A stretch of DNA of 7,866 nt from Desulfovibrio desulfuricans (GCA_003251995.1 QKDT01000002.1:1-7866); one strand, 5' to 3'. Shown: positions 1 to 6,581, numbered from the stretch's first letter. Translations and numbers: made by a program. The notes: generated from the letters alone by a model not told the origin.

Positions 1-44
1 AACGAAGAGGAAACTAACTCAAGTCACAGTCGCCGTCAAGCTTT

Positions 45-66
45 TTTTCAAAATATTTTTTGAAAA
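45..66. repeat. AT-rich inverted repeat downstream of rpsT
   Basis: TTTTCAAAA at 45-53 is the exact reverse complement of TTTTGAAAA at 58-66, with a 4-base loop. It lies about 100 bases past the rpsT stop in a non-coding stretch. The stem is almost wholly A/T, so it is weak as RNA. It could be the tail of the rpsT termination region, or the AT-rich upstream part of a promoter for a gene beyond the left edge (see findings). The symmetry is seen directly; the role is unknown. Confidence 0.45.
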
Positions 67-100
67 GTCTGTGAACTTGTTTAAAATTTTTACTAACAAC

Positions 101-138
101 TTCCCGTAAGGGAATGTGCCTGCCCCTTGGGCAAGCAC
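101..138 (-). terminator. Tandem hairpins after rpsT, candidate terminator
   Basis: Two hairpins follow the rpsT stop in its transcript. The first (116-138) has 10-base arms GTGCTTGCCC and GGGCAGGCAC with one G-U pair and a 3-base loop. The second (101-114) is TTCCC/GGGAA with a 4-base loop. Neither is followed directly by a U tract; the next bases are mixed, then A/T-rich. The position 26 bases past the stop fits a transcript end, but the missing U tract means that intrinsic termination is not proven; Rho or 3'-end trimming would also fit. Confidence 0.45.
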
Positions 139-163
139 GCCTCAAACCAATAAAGAAAATCTA

Positions 164-430
164 CTAAGCGCTGATGCCGTTAACGGCACGAGCCAGACGC
201 GAAATTTTGCGCGCGGCTTTCTTCCAGTGCATGGCGCCCTTACCGGCAGCCTTGGCAAGCACGGAAGCGGCGTTGGACAGGGATTCGCTAGCCTGACCCT
301 GTTCGTTGTTCTGGATGGCGGCGCGAACCTGCTTGATGGCGTTCTTCACGCGGGTACGGGCGGCGCGATTGCGGCCTGCCCGCTGCAAGCTCTGCTTGTG
401 ACGCTTGAGGGCTGATTTATGGTTGGCCAC
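164..430 (-). CDS. rpsT: 30S ribosomal protein S20
   Basis: S20 is a primary 16S rRNA-binding protein needed early in assembly of the 30S subunit. The 88-residue product starts (M)ANHKSALKRHKQS, the family's diagnostic N-terminus, and continues with the basic helical RNRAARTRVKNAIK block, an alanine-rich helix and a C-terminal MHWKKAARKISRL stretch. Length matches the usual 85-90 residues. The start is GTG at 430: it gives the family N-terminus and has GGAGGA 6 bases upstream, whereas an in-frame ATG at 472 lacks a ribosome site. The gene has its own promoter (508-536) and sits beyond a strong hairpin that follows glyS, so it is probably a separate transcription unit. In E. coli S20 represses its own translation; the short leader hairpin here would permit something similar, which is inference only. 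Confidence 0.97.
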   Translation of the reverse strand: MANHKSALKRHKQSLQRAGRNRAARTRVKNAIKQVRAAIQNNEQGQASESLSNAASVLAKAAGKGAMHWKKAARKISRLARAVNGISA

Positions 431-436
431 TTTGAA

Positions 437-442
437 TCCTCC
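437..442 (-). promoter_or_regulatory. Ribosome binding site of rpsT
   Basis: GGAGGA lies 6 bases upstream of the GTG at 428-430. It is a near-perfect Shine-Dalgarno sequence and decides in favour of GTG over the in-frame ATG at 470-472, which is preceded by TTTTGTTTTC with no such site. Confidence 0.85.
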
Positions 443-452
443 ACATATGTTG

Positions 453-470
453 GGCTTGCCCGCGCAAGCC
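453..470 (-). promoter_or_regulatory. Hairpin in the rpsT leader
   Basis: A perfect 7-bp stem (GGCTTGC/GCAAGCC) with a 4-base loop sits 10 bases upstream of the rpsT Shine-Dalgarno sequence, inside the roughly 70-base leader predicted from the promoter. It could stabilise the 5' end or serve as a recognition element for autoregulation. The stem is seen; the function is inference. Confidence 0.45.
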
Positions 471-507
471 ATGAAAACAAAAGTTAGCGCGTTGTCGCGA
501 AGACGGG

Positions 508-536
508 TAATTACCACCGGCACGACTAACTGTCAA
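508..536 (-). promoter_or_regulatory. Sigma-70-type promoter of rpsT with AT-rich upstream tract
   Basis: A perfect -35 hexamer TTGACA (531-536) is followed by a 17-base spacer and TAATTA (508-513), a weak -10 hexamer matching only the first two bases of TATAAT. GGTAAT two bases upstream matches 4 of 6 but with a 15-base spacer. Upstream of -35, bases 547-569 are strongly A/T with A runs, in the position of an UP element, as is common for ribosomal genes. The start point would be near 501, leaving a leader of about 70 bases. The -35 and spacing are good; the -10 is the weak part. Confidence 0.6.
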
Positions 537-571
537 GCAATCGTGTCTTTTTCTCAAATATTTTTTTATTC

Positions 572-611
572 CGGGTGCGTGGGGTACATACTAATACGCC
601 CCACGCACCCG
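572..611 (-). terminator. 13-bp perfect inverted repeat after glyS, candidate transcript end
   Basis: CGGGTGCGTGGGG (572-584) and CCCCACGCACCCG (599-611) are perfect reverse complements around a 14-base loop, ending 17 bases before the glyS stop codon at 629. In the glyS transcript this would fold into a very stable GC-rich stem. It is followed by GAATAAAAAAATATTTG, that is A-rich, not U-rich; the matching T run is on the opposite strand and on the wrong side for either direction. So it is not a canonical intrinsic terminator. It may end or protect the glyS mRNA, or insulate rpsT from upstream transcription. Confidence 0.5.
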
Positions 612-628
612 CCCAAATCGCAACAATA

Positions 629-2713
629 CTACATCTGCAAGGCAGAAAAATCAGCCAAACGGGCAAACCGCGACCCAAGGCCGCGCAGCATGCTCAACCG
701 ATTACGCCGCAGATCAGCATCGTCACACATAACCATTACACCGGCAAAAAAAGCATCAACCGCAGGGCGCACCGCGCTCAGGCAAGCCAGAGCGGCGGCG
801 TGATCGTGGGCGGCCCACAGGGAGTCCAGACGGGGCAGCATTTCCTCCAGCGTGAGCGCAAGGGCCTTTTCAGCGTCTTCACGCAGCAAGGCGGGGTCCC
901 AATGGTCTGACAATGCCTCTGCCTGCCCCTGCTTACGCAGGATATTGGCCACACGTTTAAAGGTCTGCACCGCAGCCTCATAATCCTCTGCCTGGCTAAA
1001 GGCCGCAAGGGCTGCAAGACGGGCGCCGCAGTCTTTCACGTCTTCCGCTCCAGCGCCAAGGGCCGCATCCACCAGCAACGTGTCCTGGCCCTGACTCATG
1101 AAATAGTTGCGCAAACGCGCCGCAAAAAATTCCATGAGCTTGTCCAGAGCATCCTGCGGGGCAAGCTTCCACTGGCGATCGCCGTAAAGCTGCTGCGCCA
1201 TGGCAAAGAACTGCCGCACATCAACGGCAAGGCCGAATTCAAGCATGATGCGGATGATGCCCAACGCGCAGCGCCGCAAACCATTGGGATCGGCAGCACC
1301 AGTGGGGATCATGCCCAGGCCGAAGCAGCCCGCGAGGGTATCTGCCTTGTCAGCCATGGAAAGCAGCGCACCAGCAAGGCTCTTGGGCAGCGGAGAATCC
1401 GGCCCGGCGGGCAGATACTGCTCGCCCAGCGCACCAGCAACGGCCTTGCTTTCGCCTTTGCGGTCAGCGTAGATGCCGCCCATAATACCCTGAAGGGTAT
1501 CAAATTCGCCCACAAGGCCGCTCACCAGGTCTGCCTTTGAAAGGCGGCCCGCGCGTGCGGCATCGTCAGCAAGGTCGGGGGCGCAGCTTTCTGCAAGCCA
1601 GCGGCAAAGAGCCTCAAGCCTGCGCGTTTTATCACCCATGCTGCCAAGACCACCGATAAAGATAACCAAATCAAGCTTTTGCAGCCAGTGGTCAAAGGTG
1701 TCGCGCAGGTCTGCCTGCCAGAAAAAGCGGGCGTCTTCAAGGCGGGCACGTAGCACACGCTCCCAGCCGCGCTTGACCACGCCCATGTCTTCAGGCGTGA
1801 TGTTGAGCACGGTGAGAAAATGCGGCAGCAGTTTGCCATCGGCACCTTCGATGCCAAAGCTCTTTTGGTGGCTCTCCATGCTTGTCAGCAGCACTTCACG
1901 CGGCACCTCAAGATAGGCGGGATCAAAATCAGCCAGCAGCGGCACAGGATGCTCGGCAAGCCCCTGCACTTCATCCAGCAGGCTATCCTTCCACAACACT
2001 TTGCCGCCAGCGGCAGCCGCCTGGGTGTTGCCGCCCTCAATGATCACACTGCGACGCTGCGCCGGATCAATGGTGATGGCGCACTGCCCGGCAAGCGTAG
2101 CCAGAAAATCATTGGCATGGGCAACGGCAAAGGGGCCAGCGCCGTGGATACGGTGACCGCTGGTTTCACGCCCGGAAGTCATGGGGCCAACGGTAAAGGG
2201 CACAACGGCATCGTCAAGCAGCGCCAGTATCCAGCGCAACGGGCGGGCATAGGCCAGGGTGTACGCGCCCCAGTGCATGCGCTTTTGGAACGACAGCGCG
2301 GTAATGACCGTGGGGCAGATTTCTGCAAGCAGTTCCACCGCAGGCGCGCCGCCAGTGCGCTTGCGCACCGCCACATATTCGCCTTTGTCCGTCTCTACAC
2401 GAAAAACATCTTCAAGCGCACAGGCATTGGTGCGCACAAAACCCTCAAGGGCCTTGGTGGGCTTGCCTTCAGCGTCATAGGCCACGCGCACGGGCGGGCC
2501 AGAGACCACTTCTTCCCTCTCCACCTGAACGGGATTGAGGTTTTCAACAATCACCACAGCGCGCCGGGGCGTGCTCATGACGCGCAATGCGCCATATTCA
2601 AGCCCGGCTTCATCCAGAGCGCCGCTAAAACGGGAGGCCAGCTCCCCTTCTTCAGGGGCCAGAAAACGGGAAGGCAACTCTTCGCTGCCGATTTCAAGCA
2701 CAAAGGTCGCCAC
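629..2713 (-). CDS. glyS: Glycyl-tRNA synthetase beta subunit
   Basis: This is the large subunit of the bacterial alpha2beta2 glycyl-tRNA synthetase, which charges tRNA-Gly in the cytoplasm; beta mainly supplies tRNA binding. The 694 residues match the family (E. coli about 689). It begins with the hallmark LEIGSEELPSRF (6-17), then TPRR (48-51), RLEDARFFW (324-332), the HD-like block with SKADLVSGLVGEF and LQGIMGGIYA (392-416), DKADTLAG (455-462), PTGAADPNGLRR (470-481), and a C-terminal DALR-type anticodon-binding region with FKRVANILRK (585-594) and an LRRNRLSMLRGL motif (668-679). Start is GTG with GAGG 6 bases upstream; that site covers the end of glyQ, whose stop is only 3 bases away, so the two subunits are probably translated together in equal amounts. 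No truncation or frameshift seen. A strong hairpin follows the stop. Confidence 0.97.
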   Translation of the reverse strand: MATFVLEIGSEELPSRFLAPEEGELASRFSGALDEAGLEYGALRVMSTPRRAVVIVENLNPVQVEREEVVSGPPVRVAYDAEGKPTKALEGFVRTNACALEDVFRVETDKGEYVAVRKRTGGAPAVELLAEICPTVITALSFQKRMHWGAYTLAYARPLRWILALLDDAVVPFTVGPMTSGRETSGHRIHGAGPFAVAHANDFLATLAGQCAITIDPAQRRSVIIEGGNTQAAAAGGKVLWKDSLLDEVQGLAEHPVPLLADFDPAYLEVPREVLLTSMESHQKSFGIEGADGKLLPHFLTVLNITPEDMGVVKRGWERVLRARLEDARFFWQADLRDTFDHWLQKLDLVIFIGGLGSMGDKTRRLEALCRWLAESCAPDLADDAARAGRLSKADLVSGLVGEFDTLQGIMGGIYADRKGESKAVAGALGEQYLPAGPDSPLPKSLAGALLSMADKADTLAGCFGLGMIPTGAADPNGLRRCALGIIRIMLEFGLAVDVRQFFAMAQQLYGDRQWKLAPQDALDKLMEFFAARLRNYFMSQGQDTLLVDAALGAGAEDVKDCGARLAALAAFSQAEDYEAAVQTFKRVANILRKQGQAEALSDHWDPALLREDAEKALALTLEEMLPRLDSLWAAHDHAAALACLSAVRPAVDAFFAGVMVMCDDADLRRNRLSMLRGLGSRFARLADFSALQM

Positions 2714-2716
2714 GGC

Positions 2717-3595
2717 TTACCTCGCATCCTTTTTGAGCATGGGATAGCCCAGTTCTTCACGCTGGGCCGCATACAGCCTCGCCACTCCGGCAGCCAGGGC
2801 ACGCACCCTGCCGATGTAGCCGGTGCGCTCGGTGATGGAGATCGCTCCGCGGGCGTCCAGAAGGTTGAAGGTATGGGAGCACTTGAGGCAGTAGTCATAC
2901 GCGGGCCAGGGCAGCCCCTGTTCAAGCAGGGCCTTGCACTGACCTTCAAAATCGCTGAAATGCCGCAGCAGCATTTCAGGATTACTGGCCTCAAAGTTGT
3001 GGCGCGACTGCTCTACTTCATTCTGATGATAGATGTGACCGTAGGTAACATTTTTATTCCAGGCCAGATCATACACAGATTCAACGCCCTGCAAATACAT
3101 GGTAAGGCGCTCAAGGCCGTAGGTCAGTTCCACGCTGATGGGCGAAAGGTCAATGCCGCCCACCTGCTGAAAATAGGTAAACTGGCTCACTTCCATGCCA
3201 TTGAGCCACACTTCCCAGCCAAGGCCCCAGGCACCAAGGGTGGGGGATTCCCAGTCGTCTTCCACAAAGCGGATGTCGTGCTGCGCGGGGTTGATGCCCA
3301 ACGCATTCAGGCTTTGCAGATACAGATCCTGCACGTTGTCCGGCGAGGGCTTCATAATCACCTGAAACTGAAAATACCGTTGCAGGCGGTTGGGATTTTC
3401 GCCGTAGCGACCATCCGTAGGACGGCGGGAGGGCTCCACATAGGCAACACTCCACGGCTCCGGCCCGATAACCCTCAAAAACGTGTTGGGGTTGAACGTA
3501 CCGGCACCGCATTCCACACCCGAAGGCTGTTCGATGACGCAACCCTGGTTGGCCCAGTAGTTCTGCAAAGTTAAAATGACATCCTGAAAATACAT
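2717..3595 (-). CDS. glyQ: Glycyl-tRNA synthetase alpha subunit
   Basis: This is the class II catalytic subunit of heterotetrameric glycyl-tRNA synthetase, which activates glycine with ATP. The product is 292 residues (E. coli about 303). Seen in order: MYFQDVILTLQNYW at the start, PSRRPTDGRYGENPNRLQ (55-72), DIRFVEDDWESPTLGAWGLG (107-126), LTYGLERL (157-164), HQNEVEQS (190-197) and NLLDARGAISITER (244-257), all nearly identical to the family. The frame stays open 26 codons upstream to 3673, but the ATG at 3595 matches the family N-terminus and has AAAGGA 6 bases before it. The 109-base gap to recO is the second largest in the cluster, after that before the parvulin gene; it contains only a weak 5-bp hairpin (3638-3642 with 3655-3659) and no T-box-like motif that I can see. 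Confidence 0.97.
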   Translation of the reverse strand: MYFQDVILTLQNYWANQGCVIEQPSGVECGAGTFNPNTFLRVIGPEPWSVAYVEPSRRPTDGRYGENPNRLQRYFQFQVIMKPSPDNVQDLYLQSLNALGINPAQHDIRFVEDDWESPTLGAWGLGWEVWLNGMEVSQFTYFQQVGGIDLSPISVELTYGLERLTMYLQGVESVYDLAWNKNVTYGHIYHQNEVEQSRHNFEASNPEMLLRHFSDFEGQCKALLEQGLPWPAYDYCLKCSHTFNLLDARGAISITERTGYIGRVRALAAGVARLYAAQREELGYPMLKKDAR

Positions 3596-3704
3596 GCGCT
3601 GTCCTTTGTTCGTAGCCTTTTTCAGACGCATATTTGTGGCGGCTCCATAAAAAACCGCCCCAGTCCATCCCAATCCGAATCAGAAATTTTCGGCGCAAAT
3701 GCGC

Positions 3705-4457
3705 TCAAACATGGCGAAAGTAGCCACCTTCCCACGACAGACCCAAGTGGTACTGTACAAAACCATCAATGACTTTGGCGCATGCGCGCCGATCCGCCGC
3801 AGGCAGCTCTTCAGCATGCCATCCGGAGGGAAATTCTTGCTGCACATGGCGCAAAAGGTCAAGCCCGGTGGCGCCAAGTTCCACACCATATCGCGCTGGC
3901 CCGGATGCGGCACGGCACGAGGGGCAGCGCAACTGGGCCTCATCAACCACAAACTGCGCGGGGCCGGTTATGGCTGCGCCGCAGGTGCCGCACTTGCCAA
4001 GATCGGGGGCAAAACCCAATACGCCAGCAAACCGCAAACGAAAAAAAAGGGGCAGCAGCGATGGCACGTTTTGCGCTTCTTCCAGCGTTTTACGCAGGTC
4101 TTCCACCAGCAAAAAAGCCTCGTCTGCGCCTTCATCGTTGACGCCAAGCGCTTCAACAAACCGCAGACAATTAGCCGCCAGGCCCATGCGCCGCCAGTTG
4201 CCCCGCAGACTTTGCGGCCCGCCCAGCAGCACGGCTTCTTCAAGATTAAGAAAACTGCCGCGCCCCGAGGCCTTTACCCTGCAATGCAAGCTGTTAAGCA
4301 CATCCAGACAGCCGCAAAAACGACGCCTGCTGCGGCTGCCGCCAAAGGCGAACAGCGTCAGCAGGCCGTGTTTGCGACAAAGCATTTTCAGCCACAGATC
4401 CGCCTCGCGAAAGTGCCCAATACGCAGCACTAGCGCGTGATCTGCCCATTCGGTCAT
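3705..4457 (-). CDS. recO: DNA repair protein RecO
   Basis: RecO works with RecR (and RecF) to load RecA onto SSB-coated single-stranded DNA during gap repair and also anneals strands. The 250-residue product has the N-terminal OB-fold opening MTEWADHALVLRIG, the FGGSRSRRRF segment (38-47, a basic DNA-contact loop), a helical middle, and a four-cysteine zinc module: Cys156/Cys159 (CGTC) and Cys178/Cys181 (CPSC). E. coli RecO lacks these cysteines; other family members have them. Extra cysteines at 27, 48, 50 and 59 lie in the N-terminal domain. The ATG overlaps the stop of the upstream RodZ-like gene by 4 bases (ATGA), pointing to translational coupling. There is little room for an independent promoter, so expression probably follows the upstream gene. 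Confidence 0.93.
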   Translation of the reverse strand: MTEWADHALVLRIGHFREADLWLKMLCRKHGLLTLFAFGGSRSRRRFCGCLDVLNSLHCRVKASGRGSFLNLEEAVLLGGPQSLRGNWRRMGLAANCLRFVEALGVNDEGADEAFLLVEDLRKTLEEAQNVPSLLPLFFRLRFAGVLGFAPDLGKCGTCGAAITGPAQFVVDEAQLRCPSCRAASGPARYGVELGATGLDLLRHVQQEFPSGWHAEELPAADRRACAKVIDGFVQYHLGLSWEGGYFRHV

Positions 4458-5488
4458 GGCCTGTCCGCGGGGGGAAACACCAAGCTGCGCACCTGACCAC
4501 TCTGCCCTGCCGGGGGCAAATCTTCGCCGTCATACCGCAAGCGCACACCGCCCGCATTACCGAGCTTAAGTTCCAGGCTTTTGCTGAACGTAAGGGCAAA
4601 GGTATCACCTTTGTGCAGCGAGAACTGACGCGTATCGGTTTTATCAGCGTTAGAATGAATCCAGCATTCTTCCGTGGCGGTTATAATAAGCTTATGGGCT
4701 GCTGGCTGGGTATCGGTACCTTGCTGCCCGGCAGCGGGTGCTACGGCAGAACCAGCAGGGGCGGTCGCCGAGGGCGCACCGGCAACGGGTGCATTAGCGG
4801 CGGTGCCACGCACAGGCGGCAAGCCGGGAGCGGCAGGCTGCACAGGTGCGGAGGCCGCAGCCGGAGCTGTGGTTTGCCCAGCAGCCGAAGCAGAATTGGG
4901 CTGGTTGGCTGAAGGCTGCGCGGCAGGTGCCTTTGCAGCAGCCCCCTCTGCGCCTTGCGCAGAGCTGGAAGGAGCCGCAGCAGACGATGAGGCCGCCGGA
5001 GCAGGTGAAACAGAAGGCTTGCTAGCCAGGTTGCCAGGGTCAACGGACTCTGCGCTCTGCATGGGGGCGGGTTGCGCCAGACGGCGCCTTTGCCGCCCCA
5101 AAAAGTCAAAAAAGCCTTGTTGCCAGGCAATCAGAATCACGACAATCACACCAACCATAAACACTCCAGCCAAAATGGGCCGGAGGCTGCGGCGCGGGGT
5201 GAGAACCATCTCGGGTTCATAAACATTTTGCGGAGTTGTTGGTTCAGAAGCTCCCTCAAGCGCTCCAAGCGCCTCGCTGACTTCTTCGACCGAAAGCCCC
5301 ACATAGGAAGCGTATGAACGGATAAACCCCTTGGTGTACGCCAGAGGGGGCAAGGACTGCTCGTCCCCTTCCTCCAAAGCGCGCAGAAGACGGGCGCTGA
5401 TTTTCAGCCTGTTTGCCGCATCTTCCATATCCAGACCCCGCTTTTCGCGCTCAACGCGCAAAGCAGCGCCCAATTCCACTAAGGTCAT
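4454..5488 (-). CDS. RodZ-like protein: HTH, one membrane helix, C-terminal DUF4115 domain
   Basis: The 344-residue layout is that of RodZ, the inner-membrane adaptor that binds MreB filaments through its cytoplasmic helix-turn-helix and helps set rod shape. Residues 3-75 form an Xre-like HTH_25 domain (LGAALRVEREKRGLDMEDAA, then SARLLRALEEGD and YTKGFIRSYASYVGL). Arginines at 99-103 precede a single membrane helix at about 104-122. A long Ala/Pro/Ser/Gln-rich linker runs from about 138 to 264, and a compact beta-rich domain follows at about 265-338 (HKLIITATEECWIHSNAD onward), as in the RodZ C-terminal domain. The order predicts cytoplasmic N-terminus and periplasmic C-terminus. Start ATG has GAGG 6 bases upstream. 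No mreB is in view, so a shape role is inferred from architecture; a transcription-factor role is less likely given the membrane anchor. Confidence 0.85.
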   Translation of the reverse strand: MTLVELGAALRVEREKRGLDMEDAANRLKISARLLRALEEGDEQSLPPLAYTKGFIRSYASYVGLSVEEVSEALGALEGASEPTTPQNVYEPEMVLTPRRSLRPILAGVFMVGVIVVILIAWQQGFFDFLGRQRRRLAQPAPMQSAESVDPGNLASKPSVSPAPAASSSAAAPSSSAQGAEGAAAKAPAAQPSANQPNSASAAGQTTAPAAASAPVQPAAPGLPPVRGTAANAPVAGAPSATAPAGSAVAPAAGQQGTDTQPAAHKLIITATEECWIHSNADKTDTRQFSLHKGDTFALTFSKSLELKLGNAGGVRLRYDGEDLPPAGQSGQVRSLVFPPADRP

Positions 5489-5510
5489 GAAAAGCCTCGA
5501 TAATGGTCTT

Positions 5511-5529
5511 GCCGCCCCGAGGGGGCGGC
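5511..5529 (-). repeat. GC-rich hairpin between parvulin and RodZ-like genes
   Basis: GCCGCCCC (5511-5518) and GGGGCGGC (5522-5529) form a perfect 8-bp all-GC stem with a 3-base loop, in the 81-base gap. A second weaker imperfect stem (AGCCG at 5543-5547 region with CGGCT near 5562-5566, enclosing CCAC/GTGG) lies just before it in the transcript. No U tract follows; the RodZ-like Shine-Dalgarno sequence comes 12 bases later. It may act as an attenuating structure or an mRNA-processing boundary rather than a full terminator. Confidence 0.4.
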
Positions 5530-5569
5530 GGTTGCCAGCAATAAGCCGGAACCACCCGTGGCGGCTCCG

Positions 5570-6505
5570 CTACATTCTGATATCAATAACGGCCCGGCTG
5601 CGGAGCTGATTGGTGTAGTCTTCAAAACGCTCCATAGCCTTGGGCTGACGCAGAATGCCGTCAATCATGGGCTTGGCCTGCTCAAAGGTGAGCAACTTTA
5701 GATCCCCGCCGCCAGGACGGTAAAGTCGAACCTGAGCCTTGCGCCCCTGCAGTTCAAAAACGTCAGTCACATCGCCGGGCTTCATTTTGGAGAGACGTGC
5801 TTCCCATTCGGGGTTGAGCTTGTCCCACTCCACTGCGCCCATGTCGCCGCCCTTGTCTTTGTTGGGAGCGATGGAATATTTACGCGTCACTTCTTCAAAC
5901 GAAAGAGCGCCAGATTTGATCTGCGCCGCCAGGGCTGCGGCATTGGCGTTGGGGTGATACACCAGCAGGCCCATGTGCAAACCAGAGCGGTCATACATGG
6001 TATCCTTGTGGGCATCGTAGTAGGCCTTGATTTCCTCAGGGGTCACAACCACCCGGCGACCAACTTCCATACCCATAACACGCTGGCGCACAAGGCTTTT
6101 TTCTATATTTGCCCGCAGTTCACCCACGCTGGTCTTTTGCTGGGCCAGACGTTCTTCAAACTGCTTTTTGGTGAGATGGTTGCCCTTCATGATCTTGGTG
6201 ATCTCGGCATCAACATCTGATGAAGAAATTTTGATCTTGAGCCGCTTGGCCTCTTGAGCAATAAGAATATCCATGATCATACCGTCCAGCGCCTTGCGCA
6301 GAACAGCGTCTATGGCTTTGGCCTGGGCGGGATCATTGGGATTGAGGCGCGCCCGCATAAGATCAGGAACGGCATTTTTTTGTAGATCAAACATGGTGAT
6401 AACATTGCCATTGACCACAGCCGCCACTTTGTTGATCTGTGCGGCATGAGCGCCAAAAGCGGTCATAAAACAGATAACCAGCGCCAAAACAAGCGTTTTT
6501 CTCAC
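5570..6505 (-). CDS. Secreted parvulin-type peptidyl-prolyl isomerase (SurA/PrsA-like)
   Basis: Predicted periplasmic foldase that isomerises Xaa-Pro bonds or chaperones envelope proteins. With the GTG start the product has 311 residues. It opens with a clean signal peptide: Arg-Lys, hydrophobic LVLALVICFMTAFG, and cleavage near AHA/AQ (about residue 21). A SurA_N-type domain follows, with AAVVNGNVITMFDL near 28-41 and helices to about 150. One parvulin-like domain spans about 173-263, with the family's FEEVTRKYS, GGDMGAVEW, L.P.W and MKPGDVTDVFEL elements. E. coli SurA has two such domains, so this is a one-domain relative and I withhold the symbol. The frame opens upstream to an ATG at 6529, but GTG at 6505 has AGGGAG 6 bases before it and gives the better signal peptide. 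The mature protein has no cysteine. A promoter lies just upstream. Confidence 0.88.
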   Translation of the reverse strand: MRKTLVLALVICFMTAFGAHAAQINKVAAVVNGNVITMFDLQKNAVPDLMRARLNPNDPAQAKAIDAVLRKALDGMIMDILIAQEAKRLKIKISSSDVDAEITKIMKGNHLTKKQFEERLAQQKTSVGELRANIEKSLVRQRVMGMEVGRRVVVTPEEIKAYYDAHKDTMYDRSGLHMGLLVYHPNANAAALAAQIKSGALSFEEVTRKYSIAPNKDKGGDMGAVEWDKLNPEWEARLSKMKPGDVTDVFELQGRKAQVRLYRPGGGDLKLLTFEQAKPMIDGILRQPKAMERFEDYTNQLRSRAVIDIRM

Positions 6506-6511
6506 GTTATA

Positions 6512-6517
6512 CTCCCT
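6512..6517 (-). promoter_or_regulatory. Ribosome binding site of the parvulin gene
   Basis: AGGGAG lies 6 bases upstream of the GTG at 6503-6505. It falls within the coding sequence that would result from the upstream ATG at 6529, which itself has only a poor GGAA, so it argues for the GTG start. Confidence 0.75.
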
Positions 6518-6552
6518 GCTTGCGCGCATAAATTCCGCGCTTTATCCGTAAA

Positions 6553-6581
6553 ATTATATCCCAATCCAGCACAACATGCAA
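6553..6581 (-). promoter_or_regulatory. Sigma-70-type promoter before the parvulin gene
   Basis: A perfect TATAAT (6553-6558) is preceded by a 17-base spacer and TTGCAT (6576-6581), which matches TTGACA in the first three positions. The predicted start near 6546 leaves a leader of about 40 bases before the GTG. It sits in the 136-base non-coding gap, the largest in the cluster, and would drive the parvulin gene, the RodZ-like gene, recO, glyQ and glyS, whose gaps are otherwise short. The upstream lipoprotein gene may also read through, since no terminator is visible after it. Confidence 0.6.

Noticed and set aside
431..523. Longer S20 with extra N-terminal residues (starts at 523 or the ATG at 472)
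   Set aside because: The extension would cross the promoter and leader; the ATG lacks a ribosome site and the S20 family begins at the ANHKSA motif reached from GTG 430.
1820..3574. Plus-strand open frame of 584 codons opposite glyS and glyQ
   Set aside because: It lies entirely antisense to two unmistakable, highly conserved genes. Its product is His/Gly/Ala-rich without recognisable motifs, and long antisense frames are common opposite GC-rich genes.
3596..3673. 26-codon N-terminal extension of GlyQ
   Set aside because: The ATG at 3595 has a good ribosome site and matches the family N-terminus; the extension has no family counterpart.
3596..3704. T-box or glycine riboswitch before glyQ
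   Set aside because: The gap is short, the T-box bulge sequence is not visible and no paired glycine-aptamer-like helices could be recognised.
3699..4433. Plus-strand open frame of 244 codons opposite recO
   Set aside because: Antisense shadow of recO; the composition is typical of a reverse-strand artefact and no ribosome site or motif was seen.
4696..5074. Repeat array in the Ala/Pro/Ser-rich part of the RodZ-like gene
   Set aside because: The DNA is low in complexity because of codon choice for Ala, Pro and Ser; no regular repeat unit is kept, so it is a flexible linker and not a repeat array.
6506..6529. Eight-residue longer start of the parvulin gene at ATG 6529
   Set aside because: The ribosome site for it is poor, while AGGGAG is placed correctly for GTG 6505, which also gives a cleaner signal peptide.
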